From Micromonospora sp. WMMD882 (GTDB taxonomy: Bacteria > Actinomycetota > Actinomycetes > Mycobacteriales > Micromonosporaceae): a stretch of DNA of 64,000 nt. The DNA lies in NCBI RefSeq assembly GCF_027497255.1, contig NZ_CP114903.1, positions 2,790,001 to 2,854,000 of the forward strand, written 5' to 3'. Every line of letters begins with the position of its first letter. Position 1 is the first letter of the stretch. The position numbers were made by a program, and so were the translations under genes. Below the pieces are notes generated by a model, which ran no database searches, was not told where the DNA came from, and saw only the letters and a program-made list of their open reading frames with translations. This document shows, in pieces, positions 50,723 through 59,627 of the stretch.

Positions 50723-51045
50723 GGTGGGGTACTCCTCGAAATCCCTGGTTGTCACGCCCGGCCGGCGGCCGGGCGTCCTGGCGCCTGGTCGCCGGTCATG
50801 GTGGGCCCGACGATCGTCGGGACCAGGGAACCGTCGCCCCATGGTTGATCATGGGGAGGACGCGCGAAGTCGACCGCGCGAGGCGGTCGTCAGTAGTCAA
50901 GTGTACGCCCCCACCCCGCCGGGCAGCCCCGGGGTACGCGGACGACCCACCGGACAGCCTGCGCCCTACCGCCGAGGTGACGGTGTCCGCGCTGGCCGCC
51001 GACTCGACGACCGACGCGCCGGCGGTTGCCGCGCTGGCCGCCGGC
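50723..51045. other. rpsB leader and intergenic region (323 bases)
   Basis: No gene is seen. The rpsB leader contains two inverted repeats: a 16-bp perfect palindrome CCCGACGATCGTCGGG (50806-50821) and CCCCAT-N8-ATGGGG (50837-50856). These could form leader RNA structure, possibly for S2 autoregulation, which I cannot confirm. A minus-strand TACACT at about 50905-50900 and TTGACT overlapping it mark the least G/C-rich point and the likely promoter zone. Confidence 0.4.
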
Positions 51046-52425
51046 TCAACGGGCGGCGAGCGCGGCGGCCACCAGCAGCGCCAGCCCGACCGTCAGGTAG
51101 GCCGCGGGCGGACGGAGCAGGCCGCGACCGCCCTCGGCCAGGGCCAGCCCACCGGCGCGCAGGCCGTACAGACCCGCGCCGAAGATCGGCAGGCCGCCCA
51201 CGAGGAGGATCCCCACCACGACGTGGGAGACCGGGACCGGGTCAGCGGTCACCCCGTGCAGCAGGACCCGCAGGGCCGGAACCTCGAAGACCAGCACCGC
51301 CAGCGCGATGAGCGCCGCGAGGGCCGGACGCCGGGTCCGGTACACACCGTCACCCACGGCAGGGCCCGGACGGGCGAGCGCCCCGGTCGACGGAAACGCC
51401 AACGGCTCGGCGCCCGGTGCCAGGTCCGGCCGGGGACCGACCGGCGGCATCGGCCCGGTGGGCATCTCCAACGGGTGCGGCGTCTCGACCGCCCCCGCAC
51501 CGCCACCCCGGCCGGCGTCCCCGCCCAGCCCGCCGTCACCACCTCGGAGCGCCTCGCCGCCACGGAAACCATCACCGCCCCGGAAACCATCACCCCCTCG
51601 GGGCGCATCGTCGCCCCGGAGCGCGTCGCTGCCCCGGAGCGCGTCACCACCACGGAGCGCGTCGCTGCCACGGAGCGCGTCACCACCACGGAGCGCGTCG
51701 CTGCCACGGACGGAAGTGTCGGCCCAGCCGGGCTCGGCGTTCCGCGCCGGCTCGGCGCCCGGGCCGGGCTCGACGGCTCGGCCCGGCTGCTCCCCACCCC
51801 GGGACGGTTCGATGATCGGGTAACCGCCCAGCGGCGACTGCCGGGACGCATCCACGGCCCGGGCCCGCTCCCCCGGATCGGTCTCGTCCCGGAACGGGCC
51901 GACGTTCTCCCGGTAGGACGGCAACGGATCCAACTCCGTGGCGGCCCGGGCCTCGCGTGACCGGCGTCCGCCGGACTCACCCCGCGCATCACTCCCGGTG
52001 ACCTCGTCCGGCCCGGTCTCGGCCCGCCGGGAACGAGGCGTCCGGTAACTCTCCGAATCCAGACGGTCGACCCCGAGTAGATCTCCTGCGCCGTACCGAC
52101 CGGAGTCGGCGTACCGGCTGACCGGGGGGTCCGTCAGATCGCCGTACCGCCGCTCGCCGGTGTCCCCACGCTGTTCGGGGGCGCTGAAGTCGTCTTCCCG
52201 GCGACGCTCGTCACCTCCGGCCCGCCATCTGGAGTCGTCGTAACCCCGGTCATCGGAGTACCAGCGCGACTCCTGATCTTCGGGAAAGCTCCGTCGTCCG
52301 TCCACGACCGGCACGGTATGTGACAGGGACCATCCCGCGCCATTCGCCGCACCGAGATCACCTTCACCAATCAGTTCGTCACTGTACGTAGATGATGCCG
52401 CCGTGGTGTGCCGGTCTTCCGCCAT
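51046..52425 (-). CDS. Repeat-bearing membrane protein of unknown function
   Basis: 459 residues. Residues ~1-365 are polar, Asp/Arg/Gly/Ser-rich and probably disordered, with a DALRGGDALRGS repeat at about 235-275. The last ~95 residues contain three to four membrane helices (RPALAALIALAVLVFEVPALRVLL, HVVVGILLVGGLPIFGAGLYGL, AYLTVGLALLVAAALAAR). The architecture, a long cytoplasmic disordered tail before a small membrane bundle, recurs in proteins near yraN/rpsB in this lineage, but I do not recognise a family. ATG 52425 lacks a good binding site, so the start is uncertain. It is divergent from yraN. Confidence 0.7.
   Translation of the reverse strand: MAEDRHTTAASSTYSDELIGEGDLGAANGAGWSLSHTVPVVDGRRSFPEDQESRWYSDDRGYDDSRWRAGGDERRREDDFSAPEQRGDTGERRYGDLTDPPVSRYADSGRYGAGDLLGVDRLDSESYRTPRSRRAETGPDEVTGSDARGESGGRRSREARAATELDPLPSYRENVGPFRDETDPGERARAVDASRQSPLGGYPIIEPSRGGEQPGRAVEPGPGAEPARNAEPGWADTSVRGSDALRGGDALRGSDALRGGDALRGSDALRGDDAPRGGDGFRGGDGFRGGEALRGGDGGLGGDAGRGGGAGAVETPHPLEMPTGPMPPVGPRPDLAPGAEPLAFPSTGALARPGPAVGDGVYRTRRPALAALIALAVLVFEVPALRVLLHGVTADPVPVSHVVVGILLVGGLPIFGAGLYGLRAGGLALAEGGRGLLRPPAAYLTVGLALLVAAALAAR
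51610..51719. repeat. 36-bp tandem repeat in the membrane-protein gene
   Basis: The 36-bp unit, encoding a 12-residue SDALRGGDALRG, recurs about three times; GCGCGTCACCACCACGGA starts at 51640 and 51676. Adjacent degenerate units (GGDGFRGGDGFRGGEALRGGD) continue to about 51540. Confidence 0.85.
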
Positions 52426-52531
52426 AGCACACGGGTAGCATGATCGTCCGGTTGTCCACAGGTGGTCCCGTTGTCCACAGGTGACCGCCGGCGGGCCACG
52501 GGACGGCCCGATTCCGGCGCACCCTGCTGGC

Positions 52532-52891
52532 ATGACGAGACGAAGGCAGGCGGTCGGCGCGTACGGCGAACGATGCGCCGTACGTCACCTGATCGGAGCG
52601 GGGCTGCGTCCGGTGGCGCGTAACTGGCGCTGCCCGGACGGCGAGATCGACATCATCGCGTGGGACGGCGAGGTGCTCGCCTTCTGCGAGGTGAAGACCC
52701 GCCGCAGCGAGACGTACGGCTCACCCGTCGAGGCGGTGGTCCCCGCCAAGGCCCGCCGACTGCGCGGGCTCGCCGTCCGGTGGCTGGCCGAGTCCGGCAC
52801 CAGCGCCGACGAGTTGCGCTTCGACGTGCTCGCGGTGCTGCTGCCGCGCGGCGGGGCGGCCCGCGTGGAGCACCTCAAGGGGGCGTTCTGA
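52532..52891 (+). CDS. yraN: YraN/UPF0102 nuclease-fold protein
   Basis: 119 residues of the restriction-endonuclease-like UPF0102 family: GAYGERCAVRHLIGAGLRPVARNW, then the catalytic-type pattern GEIDIIAWDGEVLAFCEVKTRR (Asp ... Glu-x-Lys). The biochemical role is unknown. It is the first gene of the conserved yraN-comM-dprA group. ATG 52532; the binding site is weak. Confidence 0.93.
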   Translation: MTRRRQAVGAYGERCAVRHLIGAGLRPVARNWRCPDGEIDIIAWDGEVLAFCEVKTRRSETYGSPVEAVVPAKARRLRGLAVRWLAESGTSADELRFDVLAVLLPRGGAARVEHLKGAF

Positions 52892-52906
52892 GATGGGCGC
52901 GCCGCG

Positions 52907-54430
52907 ATGAGTTACGCCCGGGTGCTCTGCGTCGGGCTGGTCGGCGTGACCGGCCACCTGGTGGAGGTGGAGGCCGACCTCGCGCCGGGGTTACCCGCCG
53001 TCGCCATCTCCGGTCTGCCGGACACCGCGCTGCACGAGGCCCGCGACCGGGTCCGCGCGGCGATCGTCAACTCCGGCCAGAAGTGGCCCAACCGTCGGAT
53101 CACGTTGAACCTGCTGCCGGCGACCCTGCCGAAGTTCGGTTCGGCGTTCGACCTGGCCATCGCGGCGGCGCTGCTCGGCAGCTCCGGCGAGTTGCCGCTG
53201 CTGGCGCTGGACGGCGTGGTCGTGCTCGGCGAGTTGGGGCTGGACGGAACGGTTCGGCCGGTCCGGGGCGTACTGCCGATGGTCGCCGCGGCGGCCGGCG
53301 CCGGGGTCCGACGGGTGATCGTCCCGGTGCCAAACGCCGCCGAGGCGGCGGTGATCCCCGGGGTGCGGGTGCGGGCCGTGGACACGCTGCACCGGCTGGT
53401 GGCCTTCGTCCGCGACGGCAGTCCGCTGGTCGACCCGCCCGGACCCGTGCCGGCGTCCGCGCCGACCGGCGGTCCCGACCTGGCCGACGTGGCCGGGCAG
53501 GGGTACGCGCGCCGGGCCCTCGAGGTGGCGGCGGCCGGCGGGCACCACGTGGCGCTGCTCGGCCCGCCCGGCACCGGCAAGACCATGCTCGCCGAGCGAC
53601 TTCCGTCGATCCTGCCGGCGTTGGACGACGAGGCCGCCCTGGAGGTCACCGCCCTGCACTCGATCGCCGGCCTGCTCCCGCCCGGTGGCCGGCTGTTGCG
53701 CCGCCCGCCGTTCCAGGCGCCGCACCACACCGCGACCGTTCCCGCGCTGGTCGGCGGCGGCACCGGGTTGGCCCGTCCGGGCGCGGTCTCGTTGGCTCAT
53801 CGTGGCGTGCTGTTCCTCGACGAGGCTCCCGAGTTCAGCAAGACCGCGCTGGAGTCGCTGCGGCAGCCGCTGGAGCACGGCCGGGTGCACCTCGCCCGCG
53901 CCCGGGGCGCCACGGAGTACCCGGCCCGCACCCAGGTGGTGCTCGCCGCGAACCCCTGCCCGTGCGCGCGGCCCGCCGGGGACACCGCCTGCGAGTGCAG
54001 TCCGCTGGCCCGCCGCCGCTACCTCGGCCGGCTCTCCGGCCCGCTGTTGGACCGCATCGACGTCCAGGTCACGGTCCTGCCGGTCCGCGCGGCGGAGTTG
54101 ATGGGGTCGGGGGAGACAGCGGAGCCGTCGGCCGTGGTGGCCGCGCGGGTCGCGGCGGCCCGGGCGGCAGCCGCCGAGCGGTGGGCGGCCGTCGGCCACC
54201 GGCTCAACGCGGAACTGCCCGGTCCGGCGCTGCGCCGTCCGCCGTTCCGGCTGCCCGCCGCGGACACCGCCGAGCTACGGGGCCGGCTGGACAACGGATC
54301 GCTCTCCGCCCGGGGTTTCGACCGGATCATCCGGCTGGCGTGGAGCATCGCCGATTTGGACGGGCGGGGCAGACCGAACCGCGAGGACGTACGGGAGGCG
54401 ATCGGGTTCCGGACGGGAGAAGGGGTATGA
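52907..54430 (+). CDS. comM: YifB/ComM-family Mg-chelatase-like AAA ATPase
   Basis: 507 residues. An N-terminal Lon-like domain (~1-170; GLPDTALHEARDRVRAAI), an AAA+ domain with Walker A LLGPPGTGKTMLAERL and Walker B RGVLFLDEAPEF, and a C-terminal Mg-chelatase-like domain (ARGFDRIIRLAWSIADLDGR). ComM relatives are helicases promoting branch migration in natural transformation. Cys residues in NPCPCARPAGDTACECSPL form a zinc-binding-type cluster typical of the family. ATG 52907, 15 bases after yraN; the stop overlaps dprA by four bases. Confidence 0.95.
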   Translation: MSYARVLCVGLVGVTGHLVEVEADLAPGLPAVAISGLPDTALHEARDRVRAAIVNSGQKWPNRRITLNLLPATLPKFGSAFDLAIAAALLGSSGELPLLALDGVVVLGELGLDGTVRPVRGVLPMVAAAAGAGVRRVIVPVPNAAEAAVIPGVRVRAVDTLHRLVAFVRDGSPLVDPPGPVPASAPTGGPDLADVAGQGYARRALEVAAAGGHHVALLGPPGTGKTMLAERLPSILPALDDEAALEVTALHSIAGLLPPGGRLLRRPPFQAPHHTATVPALVGGGTGLARPGAVSLAHRGVLFLDEAPEFSKTALESLRQPLEHGRVHLARARGATEYPARTQVVLAANPCPCARPAGDTACECSPLARRRYLGRLSGPLLDRIDVQVTVLPVRAAELMGSGETAEPSAVVAARVAAARAAAAERWAAVGHRLNAELPGPALRRPPFRLPAADTAELRGRLDNGSLSARGFDRIIRLAWSIADLDGRGRPNREDVREAIGFRTGEGV

Positions 54431-55692
54431 GCGACGACATCCAGGACCGGGAGGACGCCCAGGGCCGGGACGACGTCGGGGACCGGCTCGCCCGGGTGGC
54501 GCTGACCTGGCTCGCTGAGCCGGGCACCTGGTCGGTGTACGGGCTGGTCGACGAGCACGGCGCGGCGAACGCCCTCGACCTGCTGCTCGACGGAGGCGCG
54601 CCGGACGACCGGCTGCGCCGCGCCGTCGCCGCCCGGTCGGGCGCCGGTGACCCCCTGGCGGTGGCCACGGAGGCAGTCACCCGCGCCGAGCGGCTGGGCG
54701 CCCGGCTGGTCACCCCGGCCGACGCCGAGTGGCCGGTTCAGGTCGCCGCGCTGCGCCGGCTGGCCGGGTCCGGCGCGACCGGTCGGCGGGTGGACACCGA
54801 GACCGCGCCACCGCTCTGCTTCTGGGTCCGCGGCGGCTGGCCGCTCGGTGAGGTGTTGCACCGGTCGGTCGCCGTGGTCGGCGCGCGGGCCGCCACGTCG
54901 TACGGGGTACACGTGGCCACCGAGTTCGGCTACGGGCTCGCCGACCGGGGCTGGACGGTGGTGTCCGGCGGCGCGTTCGGCGTCGACGCCGCCGCACACC
55001 GGGGCGCCCTGAACGCCGGCGGTGTGACGGTGGCGGTGCTGGCCTGCGGGGTGGACCGCCCCTACCCGGTCGGCAACCACGCCCTCTTCGACCGGATCGC
55101 CGAGACCGGTCTGCTGCTCAGCGAGTGGATACCGGGGGCGGAGCCGCTGCGTCCCCGGTTCCTGACCCGCAACCGGGTGATAGCCGCGGGCACCCGGGGC
55201 AGCGTGCTGGTGGAGGCGGCGGCGCGCAGCGGCGCGACGCAGACCCTGCGGCGGGCGTACGCCGTCGGCCGTGCGGTGATGGCGGTGCCCGGACCGGTCA
55301 CCTCGGCCATGTCGGTCGGCGCGCACGAGCTGCTGCGCGAGTTTCCGGAGGCACGACTGGTCGCCGGGGTGCCGCACGTGCTGGAGGAGGTGGGCCGGCT
55401 CGGCGTGGATCTGGCGCCGCCGCCCCGGGGTCCGTCCCGCCCGACCGACGGGCTCGACGACGAGGCTACGGCGGTGCTGGAGTCGATGCCCCGACGCGGG
55501 GTGACCGGACCGGACGTCATCGCCACCCGGGCCGGCCTGGATGTCCGCACGGCGTTGCGCAAGCTCGCTCTGCTGGAGGAGTTGCGGCTGGTGGCACGGC
55601 GTGAAGGCGGCTACGCGATCGTTCCACCGCTCGCGCGTCGCGCCGGGGCAGACGCTGGTCAGTCGCCCTCGAACCGGATCTGGACGTCGTGA
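54427..55692 (+). CDS. dprA: DNA processing protein DprA
   Basis: 421 residues. The Rossmann-like core has VAVVGARAATSYG, VVSGGAFGVDAAAHRGAL, FLTRNRVIAAGTRG and the C-terminal winged-helix DprA domain (PDVIATRAGLDVRTALRKLALLEELRLV). It loads RecA onto incoming single-stranded DNA. The start ATG 54427 overlaps the comM stop (ATGA). The 3' end overlaps the convergent small gene by 34 bases. Confidence 0.95.
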   Translation: MSDDIQDREDAQGRDDVGDRLARVALTWLAEPGTWSVYGLVDEHGAANALDLLLDGGAPDDRLRRAVAARSGAGDPLAVATEAVTRAERLGARLVTPADAEWPVQVAALRRLAGSGATGRRVDTETAPPLCFWVRGGWPLGEVLHRSVAVVGARAATSYGVHVATEFGYGLADRGWTVVSGGAFGVDAAAHRGALNAGGVTVAVLACGVDRPYPVGNHALFDRIAETGLLLSEWIPGAEPLRPRFLTRNRVIAAGTRGSVLVEAAARSGATQTLRRAYAVGRAVMAVPGPVTSAMSVGAHELLREFPEARLVAGVPHVLEEVGRLGVDLAPPPRGPSRPTDGLDDEATAVLESMPRRGVTGPDVIATRAGLDVRTALRKLALLEELRLVARREGGYAIVPPLARRAGADAGQSPSNRIWTS

Positions 55693-56003
55693 CCGCGGAG
55701 GCACCGTCGGATCAACGCCACCAGGGCGCGCAGCCGGGCCGCCTCGGCCGGCGAGCCGGCCATCTCGGACAACGAGCGCAACTCGGCCAGGAGACGTGGC
55801 GCCTCCGACGCGCCGACCACCAGCTCGCCGGTCGGGTCGAACCGGTCCAACAGCGGCGTACGGCCGCCGCCACGCACCCGGGTCAGCAGGCGCAGCAGCA
55901 CGTCGTCGGAGTCGTCCACCACCTCGACCGGCACGTACGAGGGACGCCGGGAGGCGCCAACGGGTGGCCGGACCATCCGGTAGAGCACGACATCCAGACC
56001 CAT
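55659..56003 (-). CDS. Hypothetical protein (114 aa)
   Basis: Starts at ATG 56003 with GGAGG eight bases upstream. The product has an N-terminal hydrophobic/basic strand (GLDVVLYRMVRPP), a DDSDDVLLRLLTRV helix and an acidic C-terminus. It looks soluble, with codon bias consistent with coding. I recognise no family. It overlaps the dprA 3' end in antisense by 34 bases. Confidence 0.55.
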   Translation of the reverse strand: MGLDVVLYRMVRPPVGASRRPSYVPVEVVDDSDDVLLRLLTRVRGGGRTPLLDRFDPTGELVVGASEAPRLLAELRSLSEMAGSPAEAARLRALVALIRRCLRGHDVQIRFEGD

Positions 56004-56196
56004 CCGGCCGCCTCCGCCCGTCGACGCCTGTCTCACCCGCACGGCCCGGCCTGCCGGGTGGGCCGCTCGTCCTACTCGACCAGCACGCCAGCGGGTGGGG
56101 GGGCGGGACCGGGCCCGACGAGCGTGCCGGTCGGCGCGCCCGGCGCACCGGGCTCGCCGCGCTGCCGCCCACCCGCGTCGACCGTAAGCTGAACCG

Positions 56197-57417
56197 GTGC
56201 AGGGGGACAACCACATCCCAGCGCGGCCGGCGGAGACGGCTCGACCGGCGGCGGGTCGCGCCGCCACCGGCAGGGCCACGGCGAAGAGCCACGTCGACAC
56301 CCGGGCCCGGCACGAGGGCCTGCCGGCCGCGTTACGCGACGCGGTGGACGAGTTCGCCAGCCATCTCGCCCAGGTGGGCAACCGCTCCCCCCACACCGTC
56401 CGGGCGTACGTCACCGACCTGGTCTCGTTGTGCGACCACGCCGTCCGGATGGGCGTGCGGACGCCCGCCGATCTCGACCTGGCGGTGCTCCGGAGCTGGC
56501 TGGCGAAACAGCGGACCATGGGGGCGGCCCGCAGCTCGTTGGCCCGCCGGGCCGCGTCGGCACGCACGTTCAGCGTCTGGGCGCACCGGGTCGGGCTGCT
56601 CCCGGCCGACGTCGCGGCTCCCCTGGCGAGTCCGAAGGCGCGCCGGGAGCTGCCGACCGTCCTCCGCGTCGACCAGGCCGCCGCCCTGCTCGACGCGCCC
56701 CGGCAGCGGCGGGCCACGACGCTCCAGCCGGCAGCCTCCCCCACCCACCAGCCGGAACCGAACGACCGGCCGGAACCGACCCACCGGCCGGACCGGACAC
56801 ATCGACTGAGATCGAATGATCGGCCGGAACCGATCGGCCGTCCCGACGCGACGGACCAGCCCGAACCGAACGACCGGGCTGACCCGACGGGGCGGCCCGC
56901 ACCAGCAGACGAGGCGGCGCTGCTGCGTGACCAGGCCCTGCTGGAGATCCTCTACGCCACCGGGGTGCGGGTCAGCGAGGCGTGCGGACTGGATCTCGGC
57001 GACGTGGACCACGCGCGCCGGCTCATCCGAGTGCTCGGCAAGGGCGCCCGGGAGCGGTCGGTGCCGTACGGACTCCCCGCTCAGCAGGCCGTCGACGCCT
57101 GGCTACGCCGCGGACGGCCCGCGCTCACCGGTCCCCGGTCGGGCGGCGCCCTGCTGCTCGGCGCCCGTGGCGGCCGACTGAACCCCACCACCGCCCGGCA
57201 GATCGTGGCCCGGTACGCCGAGACCGTCGGGCTGCCCCGCACCAGCCCCCACGGGCTGCGCCACTCGGCCGCCACCCACCTGCTCGAAGGCGGGGCGGAT
57301 CTGCGTGCGGTGCAGGAGATCCTGGGGCATTCGTCCCTGGCGAGCACCCAGTTGTACACACATGTCTCGGTGCAGCGACTCCGGGCCGCCTACCGCCAGG
57401 CCCACCCGCGCGCCTGA
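56197..57417 (+). CDS. xerC: Tyrosine recombinase XerC with a long inserted linker
   Basis: 406 residues against the usual ~300. The N-terminal SAM-like domain is ~45-165 (FASHLAQVGNRSPHTVRAY). The catalytic domain carries Arg258 (GVRVSEACGL), Lys282, His352 and Arg355 (HGLRH), His378 (LGHSS) and the nucleophile Tyr387 (TQLYTHV), all intact. Between the domains, ~172-238, is an insertion rich in Arg-Pro, Glu-Pro and Asp-Arg (NDRPEPTHRPDR-like units). The N-terminus also has a ~40-residue extension. Chromosome-dimer resolution with XerD at dif is the expected role, from the dprA-adjacent position. The GTG 56197 start is provisional. Confidence 0.92.
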   Translation: MQGDNHIPARPAETARPAAGRAATGRATAKSHVDTRARHEGLPAALRDAVDEFASHLAQVGNRSPHTVRAYVTDLVSLCDHAVRMGVRTPADLDLAVLRSWLAKQRTMGAARSSLARRAASARTFSVWAHRVGLLPADVAAPLASPKARRELPTVLRVDQAAALLDAPRQRRATTLQPAASPTHQPEPNDRPEPTHRPDRTHRLRSNDRPEPIGRPDATDQPEPNDRADPTGRPAPADEAALLRDQALLEILYATGVRVSEACGLDLGDVDHARRLIRVLGKGARERSVPYGLPAQQAVDAWLRRGRPALTGPRSGGALLLGARGGRLNPTTARQIVARYAETVGLPRTSPHGLRHSAATHLLEGGADLRAVQEILGHSSLASTQLYTHVSVQRLRAAYRQAHPRA

Positions 57418-57499
57418 GCGACGTCGCCACGTTCCCCACCGCGTCGGGCCGCCCGGGAAGGCCTGGGGCGGCGCAGGTCGGCAGAGTTACGATCACGCG

Positions 57500-58681
57500 G
57501 TGACCGTGCCGCAGCCGCCCACCCCGATCCCCGGCGCGCGGCTGCTGTTCAGCCTCGACCCGGCGGTCAGCCATCTCAACCACGGCGCGTTCGGGGCCGC
57601 GCCGGTCCCGGTGCAGCGGGCCCAGCAACGGCTGCGGGACGAGATGGAGGCAAACCCGCACCGGTTCTTCGGCCGGGGACTGGTCGACCGGGTCGCGCAC
57701 GCGCGCCGGCACCTCGCCGACTTCCTCGGCGCGGACCCGGAGGGCAGCGCCCTGGTCGGCAACACCACCACCGGGGTGGCCGTGGTCCTCCAGTCCCTCG
57801 GGCTGGGGCCGGGCGACGAGGTGCTGTCCACCGACCACTGCTACGGAGCGGTCGGCATGTCGATCCAGCGCGAGTGCCGGCGCGTTGGGGCGTCCTCCCG
57901 GGTGTTGGCGGTGCCGTTGTCGGCCACCGACGAGGAGGTCGTCGAGTCCGTCCGCGCCGGTCTGCGGCCGGGCCGCACCCGGTTGCTCGTCGTCGACCAG
58001 GTCAGCTCGGCCACCGCCCGGCTGTTCCCGGTCGCCGCCATCGCCGGCGTCGCCCGGGAACTGGGCGTGCCGGTCCTGGTCGACGCGGCGCACGTGCCGG
58101 GAATGCTGCCGGTCCGCGTGGAGAGCGTCGGCGCGGACTTCTGGGTGGGAAACCTCCACAAGTGGGGGTACGCGCCGCGCGGCACCGCCCTGCTGGCGGT
58201 GCGTCCACCCTGGCGGGAGCGGATCCAACCCTTGACTGTCTCCTGGGAGCAGGACAGCGGCTTCCCGGGACGTGCCGAGTGGCAGGGCACCCTGGACTAC
58301 ACGCCCTGGTTGGCCGCGCCGGTAGGTCTCTACACCCTGCGCAGCCTGGGCGTGGACCGGGTACGGGCGCACAACGCGGCGCTGGCCGCGTACGGCCAAC
58401 GGGTGCTCGGCGACGCCCTGGGGGTGGCGCCGACCCACCTGCCCGACCCCGGCGGGCCGTCGGTGGCGATGCGGCTCGTGCCGCTGCCCCCCGGGATGGC
58501 GACCACGATCGCGGCGGCGACAGCGCTACGGGACCGGATCTCGGACCGGATCGCCACCGAGGTCGCCGTGATGGCCTGGGGTGGGCGGGGCTGGCTGCGG
58601 CTCTGCGGCCAGGTGTACAACTCGGCCGAGGAGTACGAGCGGCTGGCGGTGCGCCTGCCCGCGCTGCTCGCCCAACGCTGA
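57500..58681 (+). CDS. Class V aminotransferase-fold PLP enzyme (isopenicillin-N epimerase-like)
   Basis: 393 residues: SHLNHGAFGAAPVPV opening, NTTTGVAVVL for PLP phosphate, VDQVSSATARLFP, VDAAHVPGM (Asp to the pyridine N) and the Lys in GNLHKWGYAPRGTA. The family includes isopenicillin-N epimerase-like enzymes and hercynylcysteine lyase-like proteins; this sequence lacks a SufS-type catalytic Cys loop. The function is not resolved. The start GTG 57500 follows a poor binding site. It is independent of the biosynthetic cluster. Confidence 0.85.
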   Translation: MTVPQPPTPIPGARLLFSLDPAVSHLNHGAFGAAPVPVQRAQQRLRDEMEANPHRFFGRGLVDRVAHARRHLADFLGADPEGSALVGNTTTGVAVVLQSLGLGPGDEVLSTDHCYGAVGMSIQRECRRVGASSRVLAVPLSATDEEVVESVRAGLRPGRTRLLVVDQVSSATARLFPVAAIAGVARELGVPVLVDAAHVPGMLPVRVESVGADFWVGNLHKWGYAPRGTALLAVRPPWRERIQPLTVSWEQDSGFPGRAEWQGTLDYTPWLAAPVGLYTLRSLGVDRVRAHNAALAAYGQRVLGDALGVAPTHLPDPGGPSVAMRLVPLPPGMATTIAAATALRDRISDRIATEVAVMAWGGRGWLRLCGQVYNSAEEYERLAVRLPALLAQR

Positions 58682-58856
58682 CGCCCGGCCGGTTCCCGGC
58701 ACGGTGGCCAGCCAGCCGTCCTGGCCGACCGCCGACGCCGACGACCGGGCGCTGCCCGGGCCCGACGCCGACCATGAGCCGGGTTCCCGCCCGACGCCCA
58801 GCCGGGCCCGACGCCGACACCCGGCCGGGTTCCGGCCCGACGCCCGCCCGGCGAGG

Positions 58857-59627
58857 TCACCCCGTCGGTCGGGCCGGCGGGTCGTCTCCGGCGCCCGACG
58901 GCACGACCGGGGCCGGCGGGTCGACGGGGAGCAGCCGCACCGGGACCGCCCCGAGCAGGGCGAGCGGGTCGAGGTAGTCCGTGCCCTGCCGCAGGCCCCA
59001 GTGCAGGCAGGCCGACGCCGGGCAGCCCGGGTGACCGGCGGCCAGCGCGCCCAACGGGACGCCGACGCCGACCCGGTCGCCGACGCGTACCGCCGGGCGC
59101 ACCGGCTCGTAGGTGGTCCGCAACCCGTCGGAGTGCCCGACGCTGATCACCGGCCGGCCGGCGACCATCCCGGCGAAGAGGACCACTCCGTCTCCTGCCG
59201 CCCGCACCCGGGCCCCCACCGGGGCGGCCAGGTCGACGCCCCGGTGCCCGGGCAGCCAGGGCCGCGGAGGCGGGTCGAACCGCCGTACCGGAGCGGCCGG
59301 CACGTCAAGCGGCCAGCGGAAGCCCCACCCGGCCCCGGACCGCGGCGCACCGCTCACCGCCCGGATCGTCCCGGCCAGCGGCACGGCCAGCAGCCCGACA
59401 GGCACGGCAGGCGGACCCGTGCTCACGGTAGGCAGCCGGGGCGGCGCGGCGCGCGCCGCCGCCGGCCCGGGAACCGTCGCCGGGGCGGACGACACGACGG
59501 CGGCCCCGGCCGGCGGCCGGGCGACCGCTCCGGGCGGGCAGGGCGCCGCCAGCAGCACCGCGCCGACCAGCACCGCCACCGCCACGTCCCTCGGTCGTGC
59601 CGTTCCCCGGCGTCTCCTGTCCGTCAC
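58857..59627 (-). CDS. Exported M23-family (LytM-type) peptidase-like protein
   Basis: 256 residues. Basic N-terminus MTDRRRRGTARPRD, a hydrophobic signal segment (VAVAVLVGAVLLAAP), an Ala/Pro-rich linker, and an M23 domain at ~120-225. Zinc ligands are His and Asp in PGHRGVDLAAPVGA, and the final His in CLHWGLRQG. The usual HxH is reduced to one His here (ACLHW), so catalytic competence is uncertain; it may be a degenerate activator-type LytM protein. An M23 gene close to rpsB is normal in actinobacteria. Confidence 0.85.
   Translation of the reverse strand: MTDRRRRGTARPRDVAVAVLVGAVLLAAPCPPGAVARPPAGAAVVSSAPATVPGPAAARAAPPRLPTVSTGPPAVPVGLLAVPLAGTIRAVSGAPRSGAGWGFRWPLDVPAAPVRRFDPPPRPWLPGHRGVDLAAPVGARVRAAGDGVVLFAGMVAGRPVISVGHSDGLRTTYEPVRPAVRVGDRVGVGVPLGALAAGHPGCPASACLHWGLRQGTDYLDPLALLGAVPVRLLPVDPPAPVVPSGAGDDPPARPTG

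Noticed and set aside
56197..57417. Prophage or genomic-island integrase
   Set aside because: The sequence and dprA-adjacent position fit XerC; no tRNA, att site or phage genes are next to it.
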